Part shown: piece by piece, positions 53,301 to 59,964 of the stretch
Numbering within the stretch: position 1 is the first letter of the stretch
Layout: each line of letters begins with the position of its first letter
IMG/VR virus record: IMGVR_UViG_3300025011_000018
Location: 90,103-154,102 of that record
Reading direction: 5' to 3' (one strand)
DNA: 64,000 bases
DNA from: a virus
The notes under the pieces: generated by a model
Told to the model about the DNA's origin: nothing
Seen by the model: only the letters and a program-made list of their open reading frames with translations
Database searches by the model: none
Made by a program: the position numbers and the translations under genes

Positions 53301-54303
53301 GGCTATTGCTGGCATGGGACAATCTGCAAGTGGAAGCGATACTTTTTTACAACTAGCAACCAAGATAGCTGATATATCAGATGATGCAAATGCTGTAGCA
53401 TCTCATGTATTAGCTGGGGAGACATTCTATCAGGGCGGCAGTAAAAAAACAGGCAATATGATAAGTAAGATTGGTAGTGCAACCGTGATTACTCCATCCA
53501 CGGTAGACCAAGCTATAGCACAAGGATATTATGGGGGTTTGGCAGCAGATGGAAAAGTGCTGGGCGATGTAGATTTAGTAACAGGAAATATTAGAGCGGG
53601 AGTTAATATTTTCGGGGTGGCAGGAAAATCCAGTGTGGTGGAAACTTCTGATGGAGATGCAGTAGCATCAAATATATTAAATGGTAAGAAAGCTTATGTT
53701 AATGGAAGTTTAATTACTGGTAACGTACCTTCAAAAACAGGGGATACTGGATCATTGCCTAGCTCAAATATTGGAGGAGCTTGGGATGGAGCATTGGTAT
53801 TAGGTACACCAAATGGTTTATATAATGGGGAGTGGCACATTCAAATTATAGATAACCTATGGGCTTCTAATATTAAAGCTGGAGTAAAAGTAGGAAATGT
53901 TGCAGGATTAGGTATTGTAGGAACATGTGAGCCTAAAGAGGTTACCGCTGGCGATATAACAATGTTTAGTTATGCGCCTAGTAATACCGCATATGGCACT
54001 TCATATTCTAGGGTAAGGGGGGCTACAGTTCACATAAAAGGTAGCTATAGGGTTAAGTTCGACCTATCTAGTCAAAATGCAGGAGCTACCGCCTACGGCA
54101 GAATATATATAAATAACACACCAGTGGGTACAGAAAGGTCGACAACATCAACTGACTACACTAATTATGTAGAAGACATTATAAATGTAAACCCCGGAGA
54201 TATCATAGGTATATGGGGCAGAGTTGTAGGCAGTACTGGTGCAAGAGTACAGAATTTTGTTTTAGCCGCTGCTCAAAGTATTGTTCCTGTATATACAAAT
54301 TAG
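47371..54303 (+). CDS. Large tail fibre / receptor-binding protein (2310 residues)
   Basis: ATG 47371 after AAAGGAGGTTTATT. Domains in order: an N-terminal baseplate-binding segment (1-140); about 17 repeats of 14 residues of the form TKKSDLDGSISTAT (about 145-400), probably a trimeric coiled-coil stalk; a small carbohydrate-binding-like domain (HTYYPLNKVSWNGSSYICLS); a linker with fibre motifs (VGDP-like, TADETKLDGI); two tandem copies of a roughly 600-residue module (about 680-1330 and 1340-1960) with jelly-roll-like domains; and a C-terminus with tail-fibre repeats (VASHVLAGETFYQGG; VASNILNGKKAYVNGSLITG). It should recognise the host surface. Many near-identical DNA stretches make it prone to recombination. 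Confidence 0.85.
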   Translation: MSYLPNNREFRDPTVFDVRDFAVQRTDINKKIINNRIPLEEKPDIIHHVQISGYTEIFDNSVPTENQFKCDYTNDYLTFNPLKEGVVIPSISYWGLGNILISADKVYLHNDNPDATITLQDMIDDGEQALVAMGGLESVISSATLHEASLEADIVTATSKESSLEADIATATTKKSDLDGSISTATTTKANLDGSNTTALVTKSALDASNTTANTTKTNLDNSNTTALATKTALDLSNTTANNTKTNLDSSILAGDASKTNLDASVILGNTSKSNLDLSISTSITKKADLDSSISTATTKKSDLDASISNANNSKTALDISKANADNSKTALDLSIGTGNALKTNLDSNISTGTTLNTNLGNSISGGNTTKTNLDGSISTATTLNGTLDGTIVTANTSISELNTTNDSFIVWEAYNSTHTYYPLNKVSWNGSSYICLSTCTNILPSNNSYFMLICAKGVDGTGAVMNINSTNSDIAVGNPTGEVLLTLNSGTGAYQIVKLDSNGKIPLAVIPDIAKQQTYVVTDLTARNALTGLVSGDTCYLTSNGDSYIYNGSTWVLMADADWANISLDWTNIVGRPTSSVANIDDAVTKKHSHVNQTILDNTTASFLTADETKLDGISTGANKTESSSTNGNIKVDGIEKTVYTHPSTHSADIIVDGTTNKTYTATEKTKLNSIVIATQEEAESSTSNTTFMTPLRTTQLIENPIYTAEATTTQQVTSLPSTAMKSPFAAAELEGNTNTNIVTNSNFADGTTGWTPQFSTLSTINNILSVTGNGINSAASTYQNTNIDCVEGKKVFARVKLSVTNSNSTLIDLRLLGSLGGTIQIAQQTTPTINQVYELFGIATLTSFNLGKVQIRPVQFYADATTATGKVMEVQEVLAIDMGADSTNPLYNLTADQMNARFANWFDSTKSVGMQRVKSVGKNLFDVNSYNTKSSTGIKVITVDEIAFTTTGNASGSLYFKIYSGLSDYNTVVSTSDYYSSAGNKTVTTTTTNETFYRLVFGINGNAQDAKLYYRLKLKPNTTYKATLNISSFSANSIIVDNTIQIEESSTVTYATRVYEPYTESTAYTTPELRRVGTVADTVDLLSGRHTKYISDWHSLQASDITTLGTTRTNVDTLIVALPLAKAAITGATQNVFKVPNFNASTLSTIIDDIQYIGQYVYSASINANLVLVIAKGTYASLAAAQTALAGTQILYQLATPTTTNYLPSTLISEPNGTIYTEPSITDVGYYGTNIAVADTDYPISSLDWINKIDVDTGAFIPVDIATCTVASGGLSFTISTATVDECYEYAYNYSTALSVIPSLAYSYSTNLKAQVNETVSAVERLDRKIEEKSANLKIATEAEAEAGTSNTVFMTPLRTTQLIENATYTAEATTTQQVTSLPSTAMKSPFASAELEGNTNTNIVTNSNFTSTAGWTLTVGATVSAANNVLNLTGSGSSSSPQTYQQSIIPVVTGKKMYITGRARVTNANCQYLYIKISDGTGTTITGSPAVVAAPVPNTWYTFSAIATCQASLSGNFRVYLMHTYVDAATASGKVMEVKEVMAIDMGVDSTNPLYNLTADQMNARFANWFDTTKSIAPQRVKSVGKNLFDKNDILIYGKRLSGTANGATTTDVTYNVTGYMRVNPSSTYCKTNFASTVAFYDKSKIFISEVYTNPFTVPANAIYAISSVLVANLDTAQLELGSSATTYEPYTESTAYTTPELRRVGTVADTVDLLTGKYAKNISDWYSLQASDITALITTGVNADYIQTNVSFLPLAKPSNGTVQNIIKVGNYPETTIALFDSADSHWKFVYSETERIVIIFPKGTYASLAAAQAALAGTQILYQLAVPTTANYLPSNLTSKPSGTLYLEPSITDVGYYGANIAIADTDYPIATLDFMNKIDVGNGTFTLVDITACTVASGGLSFTISGATAGEYYEYGYNYSTELSVIPSLSYSYSTNLKAQVNETVSAVERLEEALDELFTSASNGKTAIASAIAGMGQSASGSDTFLQLATKIADISDDANAVASHVLAGETFYQGGSKKTGNMISKIGSATVITPSTVDQAIAQGYYGGLAADGKVLGDVDLVTGNIRAGVNIFGVAGKSSVVETSDGDAVASNILNGKKAYVNGSLITGNVPSKTGDTGSLPSSNIGGAWDGALVLGTPNGLYNGEWHIQIIDNLWASNIKAGVKVGNVAGLGIVGTCEPKEVTAGDITMFSYAPSNTAYGTSYSRVRGATVHIKGSYRVKFDLSSQNAGATAYGRIYINNTPVGTERSTTSTDYTNYVEDIINVNPGDIIGIWGRVVGSTGARVQNFVLAAAQSIVPVYTN
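47800..48580 (+). repeat. 42-base (14-residue) tandem repeats in the fibre gene
   Basis: About 17 degenerate in-frame units of the form (T)(T/K)KxxLDxSxxTAx. The two-heptad periodicity suggests a coiled-coil or triple beta-helix stalk. The DNA copies have diverged, so the protein pattern, not the DNA, is conserved. Confidence 0.75.
49407..51357 (+). repeat. Tandem module copy 1 in the fibre gene
   Basis: The first of two tandem modules; the second is at 51397-53245. Blocks of nearly identical DNA (for example around 49500/51480, 50030/52020 and 50550/52440) alternate with diverged blocks, which is the pattern left by duplication followed by domain swapping or gene conversion. Confidence 0.8.
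51397..53245 (+). repeat. Tandem module copy 2 in the fibre gene
   Basis: The second module, with the same order of conserved blocks and the same end (NETVSAVERLE). Two internal domains differ completely from copy 1, so the module swaps binding domains inside a conserved frame. Confidence 0.8.
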
Positions 54304-54314
54304 GAGGGAAAACC

Positions 54315-54566
54315 ATGTCAAGAAAAGTATACTATACCGATGAAAATAGACAAGAATTGATTGACGAAGCCACAGTAAATGGGGAGTTTTTAGTAGAGGA
54401 TGCTATAACTTTAAATGACGGTAATTATTTAGTATTTGATGATGCCCCAATAGAACCAGAGCAGGCACCTGAGGAACGTATAGCAGAGCTGGAAGTCCAA
54501 TTAAGTAATGCGACCAGTTTGTTAAACGATGCCACAAGTCTATTGATAGAAGCGGAGGTGCTGTAA
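54315..54566 (+). CDS. Small fibre-associated protein
   Basis: ATG 54315 follows TAGGAGGGAAAACC. The 83-residue acidic protein (KVYYTDENRQELIDEATVNG) ends in a short coiled coil (ERIAELEVQLSNATSLLNDA) and is probably a fibre chaperone or minor tip protein. It precedes the XkdX-like gene by one base and is translated with it. A longer frame starting inside the fibre gene is a shadow. Confidence 0.6.
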   Translation: MSRKVYYTDENRQELIDEATVNGEFLVEDAITLNDGNYLVFDDAPIEPEQAPEERIAELEVQLSNATSLLNDATSLLIEAEVL

Positions 54567-54567
54567 T

Positions 54568-54675
54568 TTGAATATTGATGAAAGAAAGTTAAGATTATAT
54601 AGATTTTTAATTGATATTGGTCGGATTACGATATATGAAGTCCCAGAATTATATAGGATGGAATTGAGTAAGTAA
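54568..54675 (+). CDS. XkdX-like small tail protein
   Basis: TTG 54568 after GCGGAGGTGCTGTAA. The 35-residue protein MNIDERKLRLYRFLIDIGRI continues TIYEVPELYRMELSK. Its size, helix and position after fibre genes and before lysis genes fit XkdX-family proteins, whose role in tail assembly is unclear. It is shorter than usual for the family, so the call is tentative. Confidence 0.5.
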   Translation: MNIDERKLRLYRFLIDIGRITIYEVPELYRMELSK

Positions 54676-54790
54676 TATAAAACAAAACTTTTAATCAAAA
54701 ATATAAAATGATTTCCCATTTTTACTTGATGAAACCATTATTTTAATTGAAAAGACGAATAAGGATTGGTTAGTTGGGGTATTCTCAAAA

Positions 54791-54815
54791 TAGAGGTTAT
54801 TACCTCTTTCTTTTT
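54791..54815 (+). terminator. Intrinsic terminator
   Basis: AGAGGT/ACCTCT with a short loop and a T-rich tail TTCTTTTT, between the tail and lysis genes. Confidence 0.7.
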
Positions 54816-54850
54816 AAAATTACTTGTGAGAGCAAGTTAATATAGAGGTT

Positions 54851-54881
54851 AGAGACATTCAGTTATGAGTGTCTCTTTTTT
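54851..54881 (+). terminator. Intrinsic terminator before the lysis genes
   Basis: AGAGACA/TGTCTCT with a 12-base loop and six T residues; the second of two terminators in the tail-lysis gap. Confidence 0.8.
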
Positions 54882-54909
54882 ATTATTCAAATTTCAAGGG
54901 GGAAATAAA

Positions 54910-55440
54910 ATGAGCGAGGTGATTAGTCATTTACTAGGATTCTTAAAAATCTTAAAAAATGAAATGGTTTGGTTGGTCAGTTTGATATTGACTACGTTTT
55001 TAAGTGCAATAGGATATCCAAAAGAAATAATCGTTTTTATTTTTGTTTTAGTAATTGCTGACGTAATCAGCAGAATGATGGCAGAAGTTTATAAAAAATA
55101 TAAAACTATAAGCTTATATTATTTTGTAATTTCATGGAAGGGAGAAGACAAAACCCTATCAAGCAAGAAACTTAAATATGGTCTATTTGCAAAAATATTC
55201 TTTTATGGAGTTTTCTTATATGTTGCTAATCAAACTAGCATTATTCCAGAAGTTATTTGTGGTCAAGCAATCAGCACATTTTTGTATAGTATGATTGTTG
55301 TAATCGAATTTTCTTCAATTCTTGAAAACTCTATAGACCTTGGGTTTAAACGGTTTAAGCCTATATTGCAATTCTTCAATAAGAAAAGAGATGAATTAGT
55401 GGGTGAGAATATTGAAAGAAATGATACTCCTGTTGAATAA
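54910..55440 (+). CDS. Phage holin (toxin secretion/lysis holin family)
   Basis: ATG 54910 after CAAGGGGGAAATAAA. The 176-residue protein has several hydrophobic segments (VWLVSLILTTFLSAIGYP, VFIFVLVIADVISRMM, FAKIFFYGVFLYVANQ and FLYSMIVVIEFSSILEN) and a charged C-terminus, the layout of Holin_4_1-type holins. It opens the membrane at the end of infection. It directly precedes the endolysin and a second small membrane protein, a standard lysis cassette. Confidence 0.82.
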   Translation: MSEVISHLLGFLKILKNEMVWLVSLILTTFLSAIGYPKEIIVFIFVLVIADVISRMMAEVYKKYKTISLYYFVISWKGEDKTLSSKKLKYGLFAKIFFYGVFLYVANQTSIIPEVICGQAISTFLYSMIVVIEFSSILENSIDLGFKRFKPILQFFNKKRDELVGENIERNDTPVE

Positions 55441-55470
55441 AAAATATAAAAGAATGGAAGGTGATTACTT

Positions 55471-56070
55471 ATGATAGATTTAAATAAGTTAAATCCATAT
55501 GTAAAAATTCTTACTGAAAAGTTTTTAGCTGAGTGTAAAAAACAAAATATTAATGTAACTATTACACAAGGTTTACGAACAATAGCAGAACAAAACGCAT
55601 TGTATGCTCAAGGAAGAACTACTTCTGGAAATATTGTGACTCAAGCCAAAGGTGGTAACTCAATGCACAACTACGGTCTGGCTGTTGACTTTGCTCCAAT
55701 AGTTAATGGTAAAATTGATTGGAATGATATTGCATTATTTAAAAAAATCGGGAAAATTGGTCTTTCTGTTGGATTTGATAGTTATGGAGGTGATTGGACT
55801 AGTTTTAAGGACTATCCGCACCTTCAGTGGACTGGCGGATTAAGTTTATCCGATTTGAAATCGGGAAAAGTTCCTACTATTCCAAAAGAAGGAGATGATA
55901 ACGTGGAACATAATACTATGAAGCTTTTTTATTCTGATGGAACTCCAGTAAAGGTTGATAATTATAAGATTGATGGTAGCACATATGTGAATCTTAGAGA
56001 TATATTATCTGCCAGAGTTAAGTCAATTAAAGTGGTTCAGGGGGATAAAATTTACCTAATCAAACAATAA
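55471..56070 (+). CDS. Endolysin, M15-type L-Ala-D-Glu peptidase with C-terminal stalk-like domain
   Basis: A 199-residue peptidoglycan hydrolase. ITQGLRTIAEQNALYAQGRT and SMHNYGLAVDF (His66, Asp73) plus DYPHLQW (His117) are the zinc-binding and catalytic motifs of M15/VanY-like endopeptidases such as CwlK. Residues 145-199 (TMKLFYSDGTPVKVDNYKID, then GSTYVNLRDIL) resemble a shortened stalk domain and may bind the cell wall. ATG follows GGAAGGTGATTACTT. It follows the holin gene by 30 bases. Confidence 0.85.
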   Translation: MIDLNKLNPYVKILTEKFLAECKKQNINVTITQGLRTIAEQNALYAQGRTTSGNIVTQAKGGNSMHNYGLAVDFAPIVNGKIDWNDIALFKKIGKIGLSVGFDSYGGDWTSFKDYPHLQWTGGLSLSDLKSGKVPTIPKEGDDNVEHNTMKLFYSDGTPVKVDNYKIDGSTYVNLRDILSARVKSIKVVQGDKIYLIKQ

Positions 56071-56083
56071 GGAGGTATTATTT

Positions 56084-56413
56084 ATGGATTACATATTTTA
56101 TATATTATTCGCAATCACATCTATATTAGCAGTTCTAGAAATTATTAAACTTGTGAAATCTAGTGATGGAAAGTTCACAGAAGATGGTTGGAATAAAATA
56201 TCAAAAATTGGTTATGAAACTATTGATGAGTTAATAAAATTATACAATTCTAAAAAAGATAGAACGTTATTTATAATAGAAATAATTGATATTATCATGC
56301 TTAAAGTTAATAATTTACCAGAAGATGTTAGAGAATTTTTTACTAGAGAGCGAATTGAAATATTTTTTAAACCAGCAATTGGGAGGTTGATTGATAAGTT
56401 AGAAAAGAAATAG
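56084..56413 (+). CDS. Small membrane protein of the lysis cassette (second holin-like)
   Basis: ATG 56084 after AAGGAGGTATTATTT. The 109-residue protein has one N-terminal membrane segment (FYILFAITSILAVLEIIKLV) and a soluble helical C-terminus. One membrane helix with a cytoplasmic helical tail fits LLH-type holins or holin partners (compare the BhlA/BhlB pair of SPbeta). A strong terminator follows. The exact role is inferred from position. Confidence 0.6.
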   Translation: MDYIFYILFAITSILAVLEIIKLVKSSDGKFTEDGWNKISKIGYETIDELIKLYNSKKDRTLFIIEIIDIIMLKVNNLPEDVREFFTRERIEIFFKPAIGRLIDKLEKK

Positions 56414-56426
56414 ATGAATACTTTTA

Positions 56427-56469
56427 GGGGAAGATGTGACTTCGGTTACCTCTTCCCCACTATTTTTTT
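56427..56469 (+). terminator. Intrinsic terminator at the end of the late operon
   Basis: GGGGAAGA/TCTTCCCC with an inner GTGAC/GTTAC stem, followed by TATTTTTTTG. It ends plus-strand transcription before the convergent integrase module. Confidence 0.85.
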
Positions 56470-56476
56470 GCCTATT

Positions 56477-56570
56477 TTTGTTGTACCCCATTGATTGTAT
56501 AAAAGGTTGATTTTATTGGGTTTTTAGCCCTACTCTCGCAATGGTTACGGGGTCAGTTTGTTGTACCCCA
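56477..56570. repeat. 14-base direct repeats next to the integrase module (possible att region)
   Basis: TTTGTTGTACCCCA occurs at 56477-56490 and 56557-56570, 80 bases apart, between the lysis genes and the serine recombinase. The second copy holds the stop end of the small recombinase-like gene (minus strand TGGGGTACAACAAA). It could be an attachment-site repeat or a remnant of a gene-end duplication made by integration. Confidence 0.45.
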
Positions 56571-56894
56571 AGACAATTTTGTGTCAGAAATGAATGTAGG
56601 CTTGAAATTCGGGTCTTTATAGTTAATTGTGTATGATCCGTCGGAATTTATTATTACCTCGCTAATTAGCTCTCTCATGAACTTATTATCTTTAATAAAT
56701 TGAGTATTTGATATATTACATTGTTTTAAAACTACTGAAGCTAATTCTTCTTCGTTTATGAAGCTTTTATTTATACATGCTTGTGTGCCATTTTTTAAAC
56801 GGTTGTTGCAGCGATAATTTATTTGATTACGTTCTTTCCTACCTTTATATGTGTGGTTGCAATTTTGACAATGGATTAGTGAACTGAATAACAT
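56553..56894 (-). CDS. Serine-recombinase-type zinc-ribbon protein (partial recombinase)
   Basis: A 113-residue protein whose start (SSLIHCQNCNHTYKGRKERN, then NYRCNNRLKNGTQACINKSF) is the recombinase zinc beta-ribbon of large serine integrases, here without the catalytic domain. ATG at 56894 (minus) has TTTGGAGGTAATCA, so it is probably expressed. It lies downstream of the full integrase gene on the same strand. It may be a leftover from a second integrase or a directionality helper. Confidence 0.65.
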   Translation of the reverse strand: MLFSSLIHCQNCNHTYKGRKERNQINYRCNNRLKNGTQACINKSFINEEELASVVLKQCNISNTQFIKDNKFMRELISEVIINSDGSYTINYKDPNFKPTFISDTKLSWGTTN

Positions 56895-56954
56895 TGATTA
56901 CCTCCAAAAAATAAAAGCATACTTATAATATGCTTTATTCTATAATATTATTGG

Positions 56955-58697
56955 TTAAGAAGCAAGTTCAAATTGTAAATCTATAATGTAATTAACCTCT
57001 ACAGGATGTGTATCTCTAGCGTTTTTCTTTCTAAAAAATTTAAACATGCGTTTGTTATCTTCTATATGTGTGATAAACATCAAATGCATATCTCTTATGA
57101 AGTAAACTGGTATTTCACCCAGACCCGCTTTTAATACAACATTAATGCATATTTCATTTTTTTCTTTCCCTTTTGATACTTCAATTTTTTCCAAAAATTT
57201 ATCCATTGTTTCTTCGTCTAGTTCACTGTTAATATCAAAATCAAAATTAAAGAATTCTTTTAATGATTTTACTTGTGATGCTACATCATACTTTGCATCG
57301 TTTAATTTTTCATAATTTTTTATTCGTTTTTCATAACCCTCAATTTCATCATTTAAATCTTTAATTTGTTCTTGATAATCGTTGTCCGCTACATTTCCTC
57401 CCGCATATAACCGTAAAAGATTTTTCTTTAATACTTTATTTTCATTTATATTGTTCATCAACTCTTTAATATCTTTGTCATAATTAACTTCTTTTAAATA
57501 TTTAGAATGTAGTTCAGTTAATTCTTTGCTAAAAACGTTTTTATACTTAGAATACATATGTAGTACGTGTTTCATAATATCATCCAACTCATTTTTATAC
57601 ATCATTGGACTATCGCAAAATTTTTTACCTTTTTTTCTATAAATTTTACATTGCCATACTTCTTTTGATTCTATAGTGTCGTATTTATAAAAATTTCTCC
57701 AATATGATGTTTTGTGTTCTGAGCAAATTATTTTTCCAGAATATAAGAATTTATTTTGATACGATGTCTTATCTTCGGATGTCATTTTTTCACTTCTTTG
57801 TTTTAAGATATTGTTTGCCTTTTCCCATATTTCCTCGGAAACAATTGGTGGAACGCTTTCATAATCTTTATATGTTATCCATTTATCTGAATTAAAAAAC
57901 TCTCGCTCTTTTGTAATAAAATCTATTGTTGTTGATTTTTTACCACAATAATATCCCTTATATTTTGGATTAGTAATAATAGATTTTATAGTATTAAACG
58001 TAATGGGGTTTCCGTTTCTATTTACAATTTCTTTTTGAGACAGCATATCGGATACTGTCCTTATTCCTTTATTTTGATTTGCATATAAATCGAAGATTTG
58101 ACATACAATTTCAGCTTCTTCTTTCTCTATTACTAGTTTGCCATTTTCTTTATTATATCCCCATATTTTATTATTCCCCAACACTTTTCCCGAATCGATT
58201 GAACGTTTATGCCCCCATTTAACTCTATCTGATATCTTTCTACTTTCTTCTTGAGCTAAACTAGACATTATGGCAAGTTTAACCTCCGAATCTGGCATCA
58301 AGGTATTTATTCCATCATTTTGAAATAGCACTCCTATACCGTATTTTAATAATTCTCTAGTATAAAACAAGCTATCAATTGTATTTCTAGCAAATCTACT
58401 TACTTCTTTAGTTATAACTAAATCAAATTTCTTATTTCTTCCGTCTTCAATCATTTGGTTAAATGCTTCTCTTTTATTGATTGATGTGCCTGTAATACCT
58501 TCATCGATGTATCCTTCTACGAGAGTCCAATTATTACAACTTTTAATATGTTCTTCAAAATAATTAATTTGATTCTTGAGAGAGTTTAATTGATCTAAGG
58601 TAGAAGTTGATACCCTAGTATAATATGTAACTCTTAACTGTAAGTCGTAGATAGATTTGCCTAGATTCAAAGTATTTCTAATTGTATATAAGTCCAT
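56955..58697 (-). CDS. Large serine recombinase (integrase, SprA-like)
   Basis: A 580-residue integrase. Residues 22-165 form the resolvase catalytic domain with nucleophile Ser30 in YYTRVSTSTLDQLNSLKNQ, then LVITKEVSRFARNTIDSL and the MSSLAQEESRKISDRVKWG helix. A recombinase domain follows (GYNKENGKLVIEKEEAEIVC, then VSDMLSQKEIVNRNGNPI). A zinc beta-ribbon (residues about 320-360, cysteines in KIICSEH and EVWQCKIYRKKGKKFCD) and a coiled coil complete it. It integrates the phage by attP x attB recombination. SPbeta SprA/YokA is the counterpart. Its promoter lies at 58746-58773. Confidence 0.88.
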   Translation of the reverse strand: MDLYTIRNTLNLGKSIYDLQLRVTYYTRVSTSTLDQLNSLKNQINYFEEHIKSCNNWTLVEGYIDEGITGTSINKREAFNQMIEDGRNKKFDLVITKEVSRFARNTIDSLFYTRELLKYGIGVLFQNDGINTLMPDSEVKLAIMSSLAQEESRKISDRVKWGHKRSIDSGKVLGNNKIWGYNKENGKLVIEKEEAEIVCQIFDLYANQNKGIRTVSDMLSQKEIVNRNGNPITFNTIKSIITNPKYKGYYCGKKSTTIDFITKEREFFNSDKWITYKDYESVPPIVSEEIWEKANNILKQRSEKMTSEDKTSYQNKFLYSGKIICSEHKTSYWRNFYKYDTIESKEVWQCKIYRKKGKKFCDSPMMYKNELDDIMKHVLHMYSKYKNVFSKELTELHSKYLKEVNYDKDIKELMNNINENKVLKKNLLRLYAGGNVADNDYQEQIKDLNDEIEGYEKRIKNYEKLNDAKYDVASQVKSLKEFFNFDFDINSELDEETMDKFLEKIEVSKGKEKNEICINVVLKAGLGEIPVYFIRDMHLMFITHIEDNKRMFKFFRKKNARDTHPVEVNYIIDLQFELAS

Positions 58698-58745
58698 TCT
58701 TCACCTCTGTTACCATATGTATAATATGAGTTTGATAGTTATAAT

Positions 58746-58773
58746 AATATACTATTAATACATGTTGCGTCAA
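58746..58773 (-). promoter_or_regulatory. Probable promoter of the integrase gene
   Basis: Minus strand TTGACG, a 16-base spacer and TATATT about 50 bases before the ATG. Confidence 0.5.
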
Positions 58774-58784
58774 TATTTAGATAT

Positions 58785-58828
58785 TATAAAAAAGAAAGTT
58801 AAAGCTTTTCAATATCAGCTTTAACTTT
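58785..58828 (-). terminator. Terminator of the minus-strand early operon
   Basis: Minus strand AAAGTTAAAGC/GCTTTAACTTT (11 base pairs) followed by a CTTTTTT run. The stop codon of the 61-residue gene lies within the hairpin. Confidence 0.8.
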
Positions 58829-58984
58829 TTGATATACATCGTTACTTACTAATCCTGCCTCAAATGCTCTTCTGCTCATAATTAAAAACAACTCTTTTTT
58901 AATTTCATTAGGGAAAGGTGGCAGAGATTGATCTTTTTTATCTATTTTGTCTTTAGTGTGTTTTTTAATAATAGGTTCTACCAT
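58799..58984 (-). CDS. Small protein at the end of the minus-strand operon
   Basis: A 61-residue basic protein, ATG 58984 (minus), after a weak AAAGGGTTATAATTT region. The C-terminal half (NEIKKELFLIMSRRAFEAGL, then VSNDVYQKVKADIEKL) is two helices similar to small proteins I have seen beside integrases in Firmicute elements. It precedes the integrase gene but is separated from it by a terminator. Function unknown. Confidence 0.55.
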   Translation of the reverse strand: MVEPIIKKHTKDKIDKKDQSLPPFPNEIKKELFLIMSRRAFEAGLVSNDVYQKVKADIEKL

Positions 58985-59032
58985 AAATTATAACCCTTTC
59001 ACGTTTCATTATTATGTATATTTAAAACAAGC

Positions 59033-59506
59033 TTAAATAATTACTTTTTTTACTTCTTTTTGAACCATGTGCCATCCAATGCAAATAGCATCCGCCTCAT
59101 CTTCAGAAGCATCTATATCAAATTGTTCTTTGACAAAATTTTGAGCATTGGCTTTTTGATCCACTCTTTTTTTTCCTTTAACTCCACATGTAGACTTCCA
59201 TTTTGAAGGTTCTATGATAAAGTACAGCAGCTCTTGTTCATATAGATTGTTTTTCATAACTCCTAATAGTTCTGCTAGAGGCTTATACCCCTGTAAATTA
59301 CCTTGATATTGTATTTGTTCTATTGCTACAATTTCAGCTTTTTGATTTTTAATTAGGTTGTTAGCTTCAGTTTTTAGTTTAAATATTCTCTCATCTGAAT
59401 TTTCGATCTCACTAAAATCTAAAACTCCGTGATTAATTAAATTCTCATTATCGAATACCGAATATCCTGTTTTGTTGGTTGACTGGTCGAACGAAATTAC
59501 TCTCAT
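59033..59506 (-). CDS. RuvC-like Holliday-junction resolvase
   Basis: A 157-residue RNase H-fold resolvase. FDQSTNKTGYS has the first catalytic Asp (D7), AIEQIQ the Glu (E63), and SEDEADAICIGWHM the C-terminal acidic pair (about D136/D139); EPSKWKSTCGVKGKKRVDQK is the DNA-binding loop. It should cut branched DNA produced during replication or recombination. The AATATAAAA motif lies directly upstream. Phage RuvC enzymes of this kind resolve concatemers before packaging. Confidence 0.82.
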   Translation of the reverse strand: MRVISFDQSTNKTGYSVFDNENLINHGVLDFSEIENSDERIFKLKTEANNLIKNQKAEIVAIEQIQYQGNLQGYKPLAELLGVMKNNLYEQELLYFIIEPSKWKSTCGVKGKKRVDQKANAQNFVKEQFDIDASEDEADAICIGWHMVQKEVKKVII

Positions 59507-59534
59507 TTTTACCTCACTATTTTATATTTTAGAT

Positions 59535-59942
59535 TTATTCTTTTTCATTATTGAACCAGATTGCGTAGTCTACTTTAAATATATCTCTTAGATAAATATA
59601 AATGTGGCAACCGTATTCATCTTCATATTTATAGAGTCTTTTACCATATTTACTTTGGTTATATAAATATTTTTTCGTGAACTTAACATTCCTTTTTATA
59701 TTTTCCTTAACACTTTCCAATGTTAAGTTCCAATTACCCTGTTCAACGATTTCTTGCCAACAACAAAGTTCATCTCCATTGCAACAATAAAAATTTTCGG
59801 TCATGCCATAGTTGGTAAACTTTTTTAATAAGCTAGGTAGAACATTTTTATTAAACACTTCTGGTTTTAAAAGCATATCTTTCTCTCTATAAAAACTCAA
59901 TTGTCTTTCAAGCAATTTTTTATCTATCATATTGCAATACAC
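59535..59942 (-). CDS. Phage protein of unknown function (135 residues)
   Basis: Start GTG 59942 (minus) fits AAAAGGAGAGGA; ATG 59930 in the same frame is the alternative. The protein is helical with a cysteine cluster in the middle (NFYCCNGDELCCWQEIVEQG) and a basic section (KENIKRNVKFTKKYLYN). It is in the early minus-strand operon between RuvC and a zinc-ribbon gene. No domain recognised. Confidence 0.5.
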   Translation of the reverse strand: MYCNMIDKKLLERQLSFYREKDMLLKPEVFNKNVLPSLLKKFTNYGMTENFYCCNGDELCCWQEIVEQGNWNLTLESVKENIKRNVKFTKKYLYNQSKYGKRLYKYEDEYGCHIYIYLRDIFKVDYAIWFNNEKE

Positions 59943-59964
59943 TCCTCTCCTTTTATATTTTAAA

